Assembly (NCBI GenBank): GCA_016618085.1
Contig: JABLTG010000086.1
Span: 1 to 64,000 of the forward strand
Reading direction: 5' to 3'
DNA length: 64,000 nt
Origin: Neovahlkampfia damariscottae
Lineage: Eukaryota > Heterolobosea > Selenaionea > Neovahlkampfiida > Neovahlkampfiidae
In this document: piece by piece, positions 29,101-40,544 of the stretch
How positions within the stretch are numbered: position 1 is the stretch's first letter
Layout: each line of letters starts with the position of its first letter
Made by a program: the position numbers and the translations under genes
Notes under the pieces: model-generated
Told to the model about the DNA's origin: nothing
Database searches by the model: none
The model's input: only the letters and a program-made list of their open reading frames with translations

Positions 29101-32100
29101 CAATATGAATAAATTGATGGATCAAAAGTGTGAGTATCATTTATACCAACTTCTTCAGTTGAAAACTAAAAATATTTAAATAAAAAAATTGATTTTACGA
29201 TTAAAGATTCAAGAGATTCTTCATATTGTTTGAGATTCCATCTAATTACAGATGCAAGCCATTCATCATGTAAATTATTTTTAGCATCTTTTAAAGCATA
29301 TTTTTCTAATACTTCATGAGCAATATCACTATGATCACCACTATAAACTCTTGCAATTAAATATGCCAAATGATAATTTTTTAATTTATTAACTAGGATA
29401 TCTACACAATCTTTGATATTATCAGCCAAGAGATAATAAGCAGCAGAATATTCTATCAAATTTAAATTAATATCAAATAAATTAATATTACCATAATCAT
29501 GTCTTCCTAATAGAACAAATGCATTCTTTTCACATGCAACTTTATTCTTTTTAATTGTGAAATCTCTTCCAAAGAAATCAGCAACTTTAAAGTTCTGTTT
29601 CGTTTCGAACAATTTCACCAATGTTGTTTTTTTATGCAAAGCTAAATAATAAAGAGCAACTGTTGTAGGATCTTTTGTTTGAACAAAAACATCTTTTGCC
29701 AATTGTTCAACAATTTTTTTCTAAAAATGTTAGAATTAACAAAATTTGATCAAACCAAAATGATTGGATTTTGAACCCAATAAATGGCTCCACTGTTCAT
29801 AACTAAATCCAAAGTATAAGGTGTTCCTGGAGGAATAGATAATGATAAAAGTGTTTCTTGTGTAGTTGATTGCATTGCCCAAGCAACATGTGAATACTTC
29901 AATGTAATTTCTGGATTATTTTTTGATTGATTCAAAAAAATACGAAATGAGATTAAATATCTACTTCCAGGTTCATCTAAAGCATCAGGTTGCTCTTGAA
30001 TTGTATTAAACGCATTGATTAAAGCAATAAGATGCATTTGTTCCAATCCATTGATTTCTGGTAACACTACATTCGCTAATTTGGATAAAAGTAATTTATA
30101 AGCTTTTGAGAATTCCATTAAATTCTTTTCATCGTCATTTGATGTTTTTGTAGCATTCTTTGATATATTTTCTTCATCTGATTCTTCCTCTTCTGATGAA
30201 TGATCTTCATCTTCATAAGATATTGTAATTCCAGAAAATTTTGATAAAAGTGTATTTTTGACAGGTAATTTGTTTTGTTTTATTTTTTGTTCTGATGATT
30301 CTACCAATTTTAAAAGGGGATATGTTTGGAATTTAATATCATCTTGATTTAAAATTGTTGCTAAATGAATTAAAATCTTAAAAGAAGTTAATACAATAGG
30401 TCTTACTTTTTTCACTTTTTCATATTCTTGATGCATTAACAGTTCAGTTAAAAATTTTGGATGATATTCAGGTAATCTACGATGAAAAGACAATGATTTT
30501 GAAATCAAAGTACCAGATTTTTCATCTGAATTATCTTGAGCCCATTTTGTAAAAATATGTAAAGCTCTTCCAGTTGCAGAAATAATTGAGCATTCTCTTG
30601 TAATACTCAAAGCGGTACAAGCACCACAAACTTCACTAAAAAAATTAATACGACATTCACCAACTAACCTTTGTAATTTTCCAATTCTTTTCCAATATTT
30701 TGAGTTTTTCTTTTCTGTTAAATTTCCTTGTGTATACGCAAATAGTCCTTCATCTGTTGCAACAGTTAAAATATTTTGGCCATTCCCTAAGGAGACCCAT
30801 CTCACACAGTTCACATTATTCACTGGGATAGATTGTTCTAATGAATAAGATGTTGATGATTCTGTTTCCCAGATATTCACATATTTTCCACCTTTTGAAT
30901 AACTGCATAATCTTGTCAAACCGATTGGAATTGAAACGATTGCAATTTCTCCATCTTCTGTTTTAAAGGATGTTTGTTCTTCCATTGAAATAATTTGATT
31001 TTCTTTTTTCTTTTTAATTTTGTTCTTTTTTGCTTTTGGTTTTGGGAGAGACATTAAACTTTTAAAACTAACAGGAGGTTTAACTTCTTCTTCTTCTTCT
31101 TCTTCTTCAGACTCCTCTTCCTCTGAATCTTCTTCGGATTCATCAGAAATTTCTTCTTCTTCTTCTTCAGATTCCATTTCAACAGTTTTATTCTCATCAT
31201 TATCTGTGATTGTAATTTTATATGTGGTAACAGATCCATCACTGCATCCAACAACGAATAAAAATGATTTACTGAATTTATCATCTTCCAAATTTGTTTC
31301 TTCTTTGTATAAAAATGGTTTAAAAGGAGTAACATCTGCAGATGTAACTTTAATTGATTTATCAAATTCATGAATAAAAAGTAATTTTGATGAAAAAAGT
31401 TTTCCAGATTCATCAATTGGATATACTCTCCAAATTCCAAATTTCTCACCAGTTTTTGACACAGCCACTAAAATTGTGTTATTGAAGAACTTTGATGAAT
31501 TTGAAAAATGCATTGGAACAACTTGAATAATCATATTTTCTGTAAATTCATTTGAATTATCGAGAATCATATCAGATTTTTTCATACCATAATATGATAT
31601 CAATGGAGCAAATTCATCTTCAGAATCATCATTGAAATCATCAACTGGATTTGGAGCTTTGACCAAAAATAATTCAATTCCTGTTTTTGTGGAAATGAAT
31701 AAACCAGGTTCATAGGTCATCCAACACATATCAGTTGCATCAACACCATAATAATCTTGAACATTTGTTAAGATATTAATTGGTGAAAAATAATCTGTGT
31801 CTCTTTTATGCCAAACTATTAATGTATTTGTTTTTGACTCATAAGATGCTACCAATGGTAAAGTAAAATGGGAAACAATTAATGAAATATTTCCTGTATG
31901 ACCTGTATAAACATGTTCAAGTGAAAGATTTTGTTCTGGTTTTCCTTCTTTTTGATGTTTTAAGTTTAAATCATAACTTGTAATAGTTCCATGTTGATTT
32001 TGAATCACAAAAGTGATAGTTGATGGTAATTCAAATGAATCATCTGATTCTGCATTATACATGGTGAGTAATTTTAATGGTGTTTCAATCCCTTCAAAAG

Positions 32101-33265
32101 CTCCTTTCATTTCAATCCAATCTTCTGATTTAGGAGTTCTTCTTGGGAATTCACCCAATGCTCTAATTGTAGAAATATGTAAATCACCATTCTTTTCAAT
32201 TCTTGCAACCCAATTGATAGTTTCTTCTTGTGATTCTTTTAAAGCTCCAAATGTTTGTTCTTCTAAACTTTCTTTTGTTATATCATCATGATCACCTTCA
32301 ATTCCTTTTGTATAATTCAATTGTGATTCAATAATTTCAACAGGTCTATTTAAAAAAAGATACAATAAATATTAATAAATTTTACAATAATTCATAAGGT
32401 CTTTTTATCCATTGAGCAACAAATGATTTTTTAAAAGTTTCTGAATAAGTCACAAAGAAATATAATTCTTCACTTTTAAAAGTTTCTGACCACATTCTTA
32501 AAACATTTCCTTTACAAATTGTCATCAAAACATTTGGTACAAAACTTGAAAAAATGATTTAATAATTTGATACTTTCCAACTTACTTATTTGATTTTGGA
32601 ATTGGTCTCCATTCAAAAGAAGTAACTGCTCTTTGATGTGGTAAGTAAATATATGAGAAATCTTCTTTTTCTTTAACTTTTGTTTGAAACCAAACTTTAA
32701 CAATTCTATTATTTTTTGATGATGTTGCAAATAATCTTTCATCTGGTGAAAAAGAGATCATTGTGCACTGAAAAAAAAAAAAATTAAAACGATTTCAAAT
32801 ATATACTTCTGTTGGATTTTTGATTTTCCATTTTAAAACCCAATTACCAGATACTAATTCATATAATCTTGTCTCTTGACCAGCTACAAGAAAACGATTT
32901 CCATAAGGATTCCATGAAACACACTTAATATCAAAATCAGGTATAATTATAGTTTTTTCAATTTTCCATTGCATTTGAATTGATGGAGCACTTTCAGAAA
33001 GATTAAAATTTTGTTCCTCTGGTTGAAAAATAATAATTTTTCCTTTTGAACAGGAAATTAATTTCCCAAGTGAATCGCACCATTCTATACATGTTATATT
33101 TTCTTGATGACCTCTTAAAATTTGTATAAAACTGGTTAAAGAATTTATAATAACATTATTTTCACTAGCATATGCCATGTATTCAGTACCAAGGTACTTT
33201 ACCCATGAAAGAGAAGAGTTGTTTAAATTTGCTGAACCTAATATAACTTGATGTGTTTTCAGCAT
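26112..33265 (-). CDS. DMXL2: Rabconnectin-3 alpha / Rav1-like V-ATPase assembly protein
   Basis: A 2321-residue product from six exons (33265-32807, 32767-32586, 32544-32386, 32345-29756, 29720-29199, 29165-26112). The N terminus carries WD-like repeats (GHQENITCIEWCDSLGKLIS). A Rav1-type core follows: KDPTTVALYYLALHKKTTLV, FFGRDFTIKK, YSAAYYLLADNIKDCVDIL and HLAYLIARVYSGDHSD. The C terminus has more WD repeats (AHTDKIRGLEIGPDSTYFIS, DNHIKIWDCN). Rav1/DMXL proteins help re-assemble the V1 and V0 parts of the proton pump on endosomes. An acidic stretch lies near 31080-31170. The true start is the ATG at 33265, five codons inside a longer open frame. Confidence 0.85.
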
Positions 33266-33333
33266 TGTCTCTAAATTCAACTCTAATCAACCAATCAAAA
33301 ATATCAACATCAAATAAAAGATTTTAATTTATT

Positions 33334-34079
33334 TTAAATTGATTTTTCTTGATTTTCTTCTTGATATACGTTTATAAATCTATTATTTAAAAATTGACGT
33401 GAAAATAATTCAAATGAATTTTCAAAACAATTCCAAGCACTGACAAAAAATAATTGACAAAATCGAAAAAATAAATTTTGATTTTGAAAGAATTTTTGAT
33501 CTAAAGTCCTTTGTAATTGATAGGCATCTTCATGTTTTTTGTTAATGTAATAGTATCCAATCACTTTGTTCACATTATCAAATCCATGTCTTTCATAAAA
33601 TGATAGTGCTGAATTATTATCCACTATTTTTTAATACTATTTATTTTTTTATTACCTTTACAATGTAGAGTTAATAGTTTACATTTGAATTTTGATTGTA
33701 AAGTGATTTCTGATTCTTTTAATAATTCTGAAGCGATTCCTCTTCTTCTGTATGGTGGTAATACTCCTAAAGTCATTATATAACCAACATTATAAAATGT
33801 TCTTGAACAGCAATGAGTCATAAATTCTTCATTAATTCTAGTTGAACAAACACCTACTAATTCATTTGTCTTTTTATTAATACAAACAATTGTATAGTTA
33901 GAACTTGTATCAAGCAATTCTGTATAAAAAGATTTTGTATATTTTACAGGAAAAAGTTTCAGTTGAAGTTGATGTAGTTTTTCAATATCAGTTTTCTCCA
34001 ATTCTCTATAAATAATTGAATTCTCAATTGTAGAAATATCAATTGGTTCAATTGTTTCATCAATCTCAAGTAGATTCAT
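33334..34079 (-). CDS. NAA60: N-alpha-acetyltransferase, NAA60/NAA50-like
   Basis: A 237-residue product from two exons (34079-33656, 33623-33334). GNAT core: LFPVKYTKSFYTELLD, NVGYIMTLGVLPPYRRRGIA (acetyl-CoA loop R-R-x-G-I-A), LTLHCK, then NSALSFYERHGFDNVNKVIG and YYINKKHEDAYQLQR. These match NAA50 and NAA60. The hydrophobic, aromatic C terminus (FRFCQLFFVSAWNCFE) fits the membrane-associated tail of NAA60, which acetylates nascent or transmembrane protein N termini at the Golgi. The start at 34079 is the first ATG, with ATTGGTGGA about 30 nt upstream. Confidence 0.8.
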
Positions 34080-34149
34080 TTCAAATGACCCAAACTCCGT
34101 TAAAAATTCCACCAATCACATAAAAACACCAAGATCAAATTTAAAAAAT

Positions 34150-34950
34150 TTATTCAGATTGAAAAGTTGTTTTTTTCTTTTTTTTTTCTTCTTCTTCTTT
34201 TTTTTCTTTTTCAATTTGTGAAACAATTGTTTCAATTGTTGTATCATCAAGTTCAATGAGTTTTCCTTTTTTCAATTGAACTACTTCAACATTTTTTGAA
34301 CCACTCTCAACAACTTCTAAAAGTGCTCTAACAGCTAATTTAATTGTTTCATCATCATCACCAGAACAAGTATCATAGTTTTTTTCCAAGTATTCTCTTA
34401 CTGTTTTTGAGTTTCTTCCACATGAACTTGCTTTCCATTCTGAAAAAGAACCTGAAGGATCAGTTTGATATAATTTAGGTGTTCCATCAACATCAAATCC
34501 AGCAATAAGTGTACTAATACCAAATGGACGTACACCACCACTTTGAGTATATTTTTGTTGAACTTGAGCAATATAACGAGTTATGTATTCAACTGAAACT
34601 TGGTCCTCAAAAGAAAGACGATATGATTGACATTCAACTCTTGCTTTGTCAATAAGAACTCTAGCGTCTGCAGTCAATCCTTTTTTTTTTTTTTTTTAAT
34701 TTTTTTTTTTTTTTTTTTTACCTGCAAAAGCTAATGAAATATGATCGTCTAATTTTACAATCTTTTTAACTGTTCTACTTTCTTGTAATTTAGCTGTTGT
34801 TTTTCTTTCAACAGCTAAAATTACGGATTCTTTACCTCTGACTCCAACAGCGGTGCTTCCTTTACGAACAGCTTCTAAAGCGTATTCTACTTGAAATAAA
34901 TGACCATCTGGTGAAAAAACTGTAATAGCACGATCGTATCTCGCTGACAT
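34150..34950 (-). CDS. PSMA7: 20S proteasome subunit alpha 4
   Basis: A 252-residue product from two exons (34950-34722 and 34679-34150). The start [20 protein letters not shown] and the following [19 protein letters not shown] are the alpha-subunit signature. [34 protein letters not shown]-type sequence (here [14 protein letters not shown]) and [15 protein letters not shown] point to alpha 4/PSMA7. The tail is Glu/Lys-rich. It forms the outer ring of the 20S core. The 42-nt intron (34680-34721) is almost entirely A on the sense strand and joins AFA to GLTADA exactly. Confidence 0.95.
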
Positions 34951-35038
34951 TATTTATTATACTTTTCTTTGTGGTGTTTCGACCTCGGAAAATGGAGTAT
35001 TTTAAGAAACTTTTCAACCAATGAAATTGGTTTATAAA

Positions 35039-35450
35039 ATGAAGTTGATTTTGTGGATTGGTTTTTTAATTATTTTACATGCTGGAATTTCCGCAACTCA
35101 ATGTTTTATTTTAAAAATTAATTTTTTTCAAGATCGTTCTAGAGTTACACAATCACATTCCGCAAAAAATTCATTACCTACAGACGTTAGTTTTAAAATT
35201 TTATTGTTAATTAATTAGATAATTATTGAATTGATAATAGGTTGTTTTCTTTGTATTTTTGGATTTATAAAAAATAAAACATCAAGTTGGAAACCAATTT
35301 TAAAAAAACATTTGTACCATGAACAGTAAAATAAAAAAAGTGAAAATTAAAAAAAAAAAAAGGACTTTTGATACTTTGAGCAATAGAAGAAATTTTAATC
35401 ATTTCAATCACAGAGGAAGAAAAATTTTCAATGAAGAAAAAAAAGAATAA
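35039..35450 (+). CDS. MMGT1: ER membrane protein complex subunit 5 (EMC5/MMGT)
   Basis: A 113-residue product from three exons (introns 35186-35218 and 35326-35362). The first hydrophobic segment (LILWIGFLIILHAGISATQ) is followed by SLPTDIIIELIIGCFLCIFG, matching the SLPxDIxLQTLL second helix of EMC5. The end TFDTLSNRRNFNHFNHRGRK matches the family TFDTLxxxxxFxxFNHRGR. EMC5 forms part of the ER insertase that places helices in the bilayer. An ATG at 35021 lies inside a CCAAT box (AACCAATGAAATTGG), so the ATG at 35039 is preferred. Confidence 0.85.
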
Positions 35451-35486
35451 ATCAACCACTCATATTCTTTATTAAAAATTTAACAT

Positions 35487-36041
35487 TTATTTTTTTGGTT
35501 CTTCTTTATTTTCTTCTGTTTTTTCTTTTTCTTCTTGAAGTTTCTTTTTCATTTGCTCTATTTCTTCTGGTGTATAAGTTACTTGATATCTTCCAGTTGA
35601 AGTTGAAAATGACAATTCTGGATAAACATAATCATCTGGAGTACTATAATCATCACCATTTTCATGGAAAGCTCTTGCAGCATCTGCACTTTCTTGTGTA
35701 ACAACCCATGGTTCATGTTCTCTCATTTTTGGAATTACTTGAAGTTCATCTTCAATCATCATTATTAATTCTTCTACTTGTCCACGGTTGATTATTTCTT
35801 CAACTTTTTCATAATCCTCGTTTTCTAAAATAACTTTTTTGAAAAAATTAAAATTGTTTTCAGTTGAAACACGATAAAATGTGTCTTCTGGAATTGTTTT
35901 TATTTCTGATAAAACATCATCAATAAGTTTTAAAGTCATTTCTCTCCATCTAGGTTGTGGTGGTATTCCTACTAAACCTGTTGTTTCTTTGTATGCTTTT
36001 GGAAAAAATAATTTTCTTGTTGAGCGAAAAACAAAACTCAT
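35487..36041 (-). CDS. NDUFA5: Complex I subunit NDUFA5
   Basis: A 184-residue single-exon protein. YKETTGLVGIPPQPRWREMT, then LSEIKTIPEDTFYRVSTE and GQVEELIMMIEDELQVIPKM, match the ETC_C1_NDUFA5 family (KTTGLVG, IPxxxxYRxxTE, GQxEExIxxAExEL). A basic N terminus fits mitochondrial import, and the last 35 residues (TPEEIEQMKKKLQEEKEK) are an extra coiled coil. It sits on the peripheral arm of NADH dehydrogenase. It shows the host has an oxidative mitochondrion. Confidence 0.88.
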   Translation of the reverse strand: MSFVFRSTRKLFFPKAYKETTGLVGIPPQPRWREMTLKLIDDVLSEIKTIPEDTFYRVSTENNFNFFKKVILENEDYEKVEEIINRGQVEELIMMIEDELQVIPKMREHEPWVVTQESADAARAFHENGDDYSTPDDYVYPELSFSTSTGRYQVTYTPEEIEQMKKKLQEEKEKTEENKEEPKK

Positions 36042-36101
36042 TTCTGTTTCAAAAAAGAATAAAATAATTGGTTGAAATTGTTCCACCAATTAAAACATCA
36101 G
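36042..36101. promoter_or_regulatory. 60-bp bidirectional promoter of NDUFA5 and EXOSC8
   Basis: Only 60 nt separate the two start codons. ATTGG lies at 36067-36071 and CCAAT at 36086-36090, in opposite orientation. Each is 12-26 nt from its gene's ATG. Both promoters and both leaders must fit in this space. Confidence 0.6.
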
Positions 36102-36981
36102 ATGGAAGCAGAAGTTGTGAGAAGGATTCATCCTTCACAATTTTTCGAAACATTTTTATCAAAACAAATTCGCCCAGATGGTAGAAAATTAACAGAAACA
36201 AGAAAAACAAATTTAAAATTAGGTTCCATTTCAACATGCGATGGTTCTTGTTTAATTAAACATGGAAATACTTCAGTTCTTTGCGGAATTAGATGTGAAT
36301 ATGCAGAATCAACTGAAAATAAACCAAATGGTGAAATTAATATTAACGTTGAATTAACTTCACTTTCTTCTTCAAAATTCGAATATAGAAGAGAAAAAGA
36401 ATCACAACAAGCAATTATAAAAACCCTTTTAGATAATATAATAGAAAGTAATGATATAATTGATGTTTCAGCTCTTGATATTCAACATGAAAAAAAAAAA
36501 GTTGCTGTTTGGGTGTTACATGTGGATATATATTGTTTAGAACATGATGGGTCATTAATTGATTCTTGTTTATTATCACTAGTAGGAGCATTACAAAATT
36601 GTAAATAAAAAAGAAAAATTGACATTTTAACAAAGTGAAAATACCTGCAACTAAATTTGAGAATGATCAATTGGTTCATAATGAAAAAGGAAAATCAAAG
36701 AGTTTGAAATTAAATTATATTCCAGTATCATTATCTTTTTCAATTTTAAATGGGTAAATTATATTTAAATTAAATTTTTCAGACATTTGTTGTTTGATCC
36801 AACTGTTGAAGAAGAGGATTTATCTTCAACAAATTTTTTGACAATTTTTGATGGAGAAGGAAATTTACATAGTTTTAATAAATTGGGAGGTTCAGCTATT
36901 TCAGAAAACATTACAGTTTTAAGTTTGGAATACGGAAAAAAAAGAGCCAATGAAATGATAAAGGATTTTTTTAACCAATAA
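36102..36981 (+). CDS. EXOSC8: Exosome core subunit RRP43/EXOSC8
   Basis: A 271-residue product from three exons (introns 36601-36635 and 36754-36782, the latter 29 nt). KQIRPDGRKLTETRKTNLKL, GSISTCDGSCLIKHGNTSVL and LVGALQNLKIP are RNase PH-like elements. DPTVEEEDLSSTNFLTIFDG matches EXOSC8 (DPTGEEEhLat..LTIV). It is a non-catalytic ring subunit of the RNA exosome. The chosen ATG follows the shared 60-bp promoter directly. Confidence 0.88.
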
Positions 36982-37014
36982 AACTATTTCATTTTTCACA
37001 CATAAGAATAGACA

Positions 37015-40000
37015 ATGACTGAGTCATCTTCTTGGATCAACCTTCATGATAAAAGAAAAAAACCTTTTTTTTATTATAGAAAGTTAGAAGCATACGCAAA
37101 GATGAATTGGATGCCAAATGAATACAAAGAACTTGATTTTACAATTGATATGAGTCAATTAATTTGTTCAGTTGCTCCTTATGGAGGCCCTATTGCTTTT
37201 ACTCGTGAAGTTATCTCTTCAGGTATGTTTTTTATTTTTAAATAAAAAAAAAATAGGTTATATAAATCAACACTTGGACTATGTACAAACTGTTAGAATT
37301 TTCACTTCTGCTGGAGATAAAATAAGTCGTAGTTGTCATTTTCAAGTTTGTCTTTTTTTAATTTTTAAAAAATTAAATTTAGTGGCATTATACAAAAGAA
37401 CAAAAAGCAATTATTGATTTAGGATGGACAGATGATTTAAAATTAATGGTTTTGACACAAGGAGGACATGTTCATGTATTTGATTGTCATGGAAAAGAAA
37501 TTCGTGGGCCTTGGAAAAACGAAAACAAAAAACAAAAAAATAAAGTTGTGGATTCAGCATATCTACAACTTGAAGGAACTGATAAAATTATAATGTCACA
37601 AATGTGGTCACAAGGATGTGCTGTTTTTACAGAAGAAGGAAGGTTATTTGTAGCAACAGACTTTTTAAAAAATTCATCACCTTGGATTGAATACAAAACA
37701 GGTGGAGTTGAAAAGATATATTCAATGGAAGTAATACCACCAGAATTTAGTCCAACAAGAAAAGCTCAAGTTTTAATTTCACCAAATCAACTTGAACCAG
37801 TTCCTCAAGATGAATATGAAGTTGATGCTCGTGATAAAGGAATCGAAAGTGGAAAAAGAAGAAGAAGAACAGTTATTGTTTGTCAAGAAAATGATTTTCT
37901 TGATTTAGAAGCACGTCAAGGTCCATTTAGACAAATTTCATTGAGTCCAAATGGACAATACCTTGCTTTATTTTCAGAAGATGGATATGTATGTGTTATA
38001 CCAAATAATTTCAGCAGTTTTTATTTAAAATTGAAAACTGGATTAGCAGTCAATAAATTAGGAAATTCTCATGAACTTGTACCAAAACAAATGGTTTGGT
38101 GTAATAATTTAGGAGTACTTGTTTATTGGGAAAAACCAGATGCTGAAGACTCAGATAATCCAAAATCATTATTACTTCTCGTAGGTTGTTTTGGTGATTT
38201 TTATGGATTTGATTATGATACTCCAATATTTATAAAACAAGAAGTTGATTGTTGTAGAATTTTTACACCGACATCATGTGAAATTTTAGAACAAGTTAAT
38301 GATCATGCAGTTGATATTTTTAGAATTGGATCTTTAGAAAATAGTGCACTCTTATATGATGCATATTTAGATTATAAAAAGAAGAAACCATCAAGTATTA
38401 AAACAATTATGGATATTAGAGGAAAAAGAAATCCAGATGAAGTAAAAGAAGATGGATTAGATGAAGCTGTAATTGAATGCTTAAATGCAGCATGTCATGA
38501 ATTTACCAATGAAAATTCAGATGATGATTTACAATCAAAATTATTAAAAGCAGCTGCATATGGAAGATCATTTTCATCTGAACGTTGGGAAAATAAAGAT
38601 GAATTTTTACAAAAATGTAAAGAATTGAGAGTTTTAAATTCAATACGTGAAAAAAAAATTGGAATACCAATAACCTATTCACAATATAAAGTACTTACAC
38701 CACAAGCGTTAGTTGGAAGATTAGCAGAAATGCATCAACATTATTTGGCTATTAAAATATGTGAATATTTAGATATTGAAAAAAATGAAATATTAATTCA
38801 TTGGGCATGTACAAAAGCAACAAAACAATTAAAAAAAGGAATTGATGATCCTGAAAAATTAAAAAGACAACAAGAACAATGGACCAAACAAGTAAAAGAA
38901 GAAATTTTAGAAAAATTAAAAGATGTTTCATTGGCTCATGTTGCTTTAACTGCATTCAATTCAAAAAATAAAATATTAGCAAAAGGATTACTTGGTTATG
39001 AAGATAAAATTCAAAAAAAAGAAAACTCAAAAAAAAATGATTCAGATGATTCAGATGATTTTAATAAAGCACCAGAACAAATTCCATTATACGTAAAAAT
39101 GGATGAAATTTCATTGGCTTTAGATCAAGCTGTTTCAAGTGTTGATTCAGATTTACTTTATTTAGTTATTCTTTATATTTTAAAAAAAGGTGACCGTACT
39201 TATTTATATGAAGTTGCTCAATCAAATTCTTATATTAGAAGATTATTCGTTTCTTATTGTAGAGAAGAAGATTATAAAATTTTAAATGAATTTTATGAAC
39301 TTTTTGGAAAACAAAGATCTTTAGGTTATTTAAATATTAGACAAGCATATGAAAATGAAAAATTTTTAAAAGAACGACTTACAAAAGCTATTGATAATTT
39401 CAAACAATCAGAAAAATATGAAATTGATGCAACTTTAACAAAAGAACAAGTCGCTTTAGTTGATTATCAAGCTAAAATTATTAAAATGATTAAAAAACAA
39501 AAACTTGAAGATAAAGAACAAGAACAAGATGAAATTCTTCAAGTTATTGGTTCAAGTTTTAATGAAACTATTTATTTCTGTTTATTAAAAGCACCAAAAG
39601 ATGAAAAATTTAAAGAAATTGGTTTGAAAATGAAAAAAGAATTTGATATGCCAAGAAGAAGATATTGGTGGTTGAAAGTTCGTTCTTTAGCTGAACTTAA
39701 AGATTGGCGTGAACTTGAAAAATTTTCAGAAAGAGAAGATGGTAATTCACCAATTGGTTTCGTTCCTTTTGTTGATGCTTGTTTGGCATGGAATAATGAA
39801 CCTCAAGCATTAAAATACATTCCAAAAGTAAAAAATCCAAAAGTAAAAGTTGATTATTATATTGGTTTATCAAAACCAATGTTTAAAGAGGCAATTCAAG
39901 CTGCTGCTGAAGTTCTTGATCTTGAACTGCTCGAATATATCGCTAATAAAACAGAAAATCAAAAAACAAGGGACACCATTCAAACTCTTATGGAAGAAAT

Positions 40001-40016
40001 TATGGCTGCTCAATAA
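37015..40016 (+). CDS. VPS16: Vacuolar protein sorting protein VPS16
   Basis: A 976-residue product from three exons (introns 37223-37256 and 37346-37382). The N-terminal beta-propeller has ELDFTIDMSQLICSVAPYGG followed by PIAF, and DLGWTDDLKLMVLTQGGHVH. The C-terminal alpha-solenoid includes GDRTYLYEVAQSNSYIRRLF, YLNIRQAYE and YYIGLSKPMFKEAIQAAAEV. VPS16 is a shared core subunit of the HOPS and CORVET tethers that fuse endosomes and vacuoles. It is longer than the roughly 840-residue human protein, mainly through charged inserts. Confidence 0.92.
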
Positions 40017-40138
40017 ATATTTTTATTTGGAAATATGTTTTGGGGGAACGTTAAACCAATGGTAAAAAATGAAATTAAATTTCAGAAAAGGAACAAATTA
40101 TGAATGTAAAAACATTTTTTATTATATCAACCTTGGTC

Positions 40139-40450
40139 TTAGCAACAACAGCAACAGCAAGGTAATTTTGTACAGCCAACTTTTGGAGAAGCCACAACTT
40201 CATGTGAACTTGTGAAAGTAATATTTTCTTGGTTCATTTGATGAATAACAATTGATAGGATTTGAGTTGGTAAAGAAACATTGACATACAAATTGAGAGC
40301 AGATAAGACAGCATTAATGTCAAATTCTCCTTCATGAGTTTTTTGATTGTGAATCTTTGAAAAATCGAAGTTTTGCTTTTGAAGTTTAATGAGTGGATAT
40401 CCAAAGGCCATATCAAAGAGAACCAAAACAAGGTACAAACTAGACTTCAT
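40139..40450 (-). CDS. Small secreted protein with a poly-Cys end
   Basis: A 103-residue protein. Residues 1-18 form a signal peptide (MKSSLYLVLVLFDMAFGY). The middle is hydrophilic with two N-glycosylation sequons (NVSL and NITF). The end reads KVGCTKLPCCCCCC, with six consecutive Cys. A CCAATCAAATC box lies about 35 nt upstream on the sense strand, supporting this strand. The poly-Cys end could be a lipid-modification or metal site, or an artefact of a (GTTGCT)n repeat. No family was recognised. Confidence 0.45.
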   Translation of the reverse strand: MKSSLYLVLVLFDMAFGYPLIKLQKQNFDFSKIHNQKTHEGEFDINAVLSALNLYVNVSLPTQILSIVIHQMNQENITFTSSHEVVASPKVGCTKLPCCCCCC

Positions 40451-40544
40451 TTCTGAAAATCGGTTAAACTGGGGTGTTTGTGATTTGATTGGTTGAAAAA
40501 TCGCGAAATGATTGGTTTAATATAACTTGTGTGAAAAACTGATT

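Noticed and set aside
31020-31373. Serine-rich plus-strand ORF
   Set aside because: It is the antisense of the acidic tract of the Rav1-like protein, with no other support.
40101-40165. Plus-strand ORF with a good signal peptide-like start (MNVKTFFIISTLVLATTATA)
   Set aside because: It stops after 21 codons, and the only way to extend it needs a 16-nt intron. The minus-strand gene has a longer frame and a CCAAT box.
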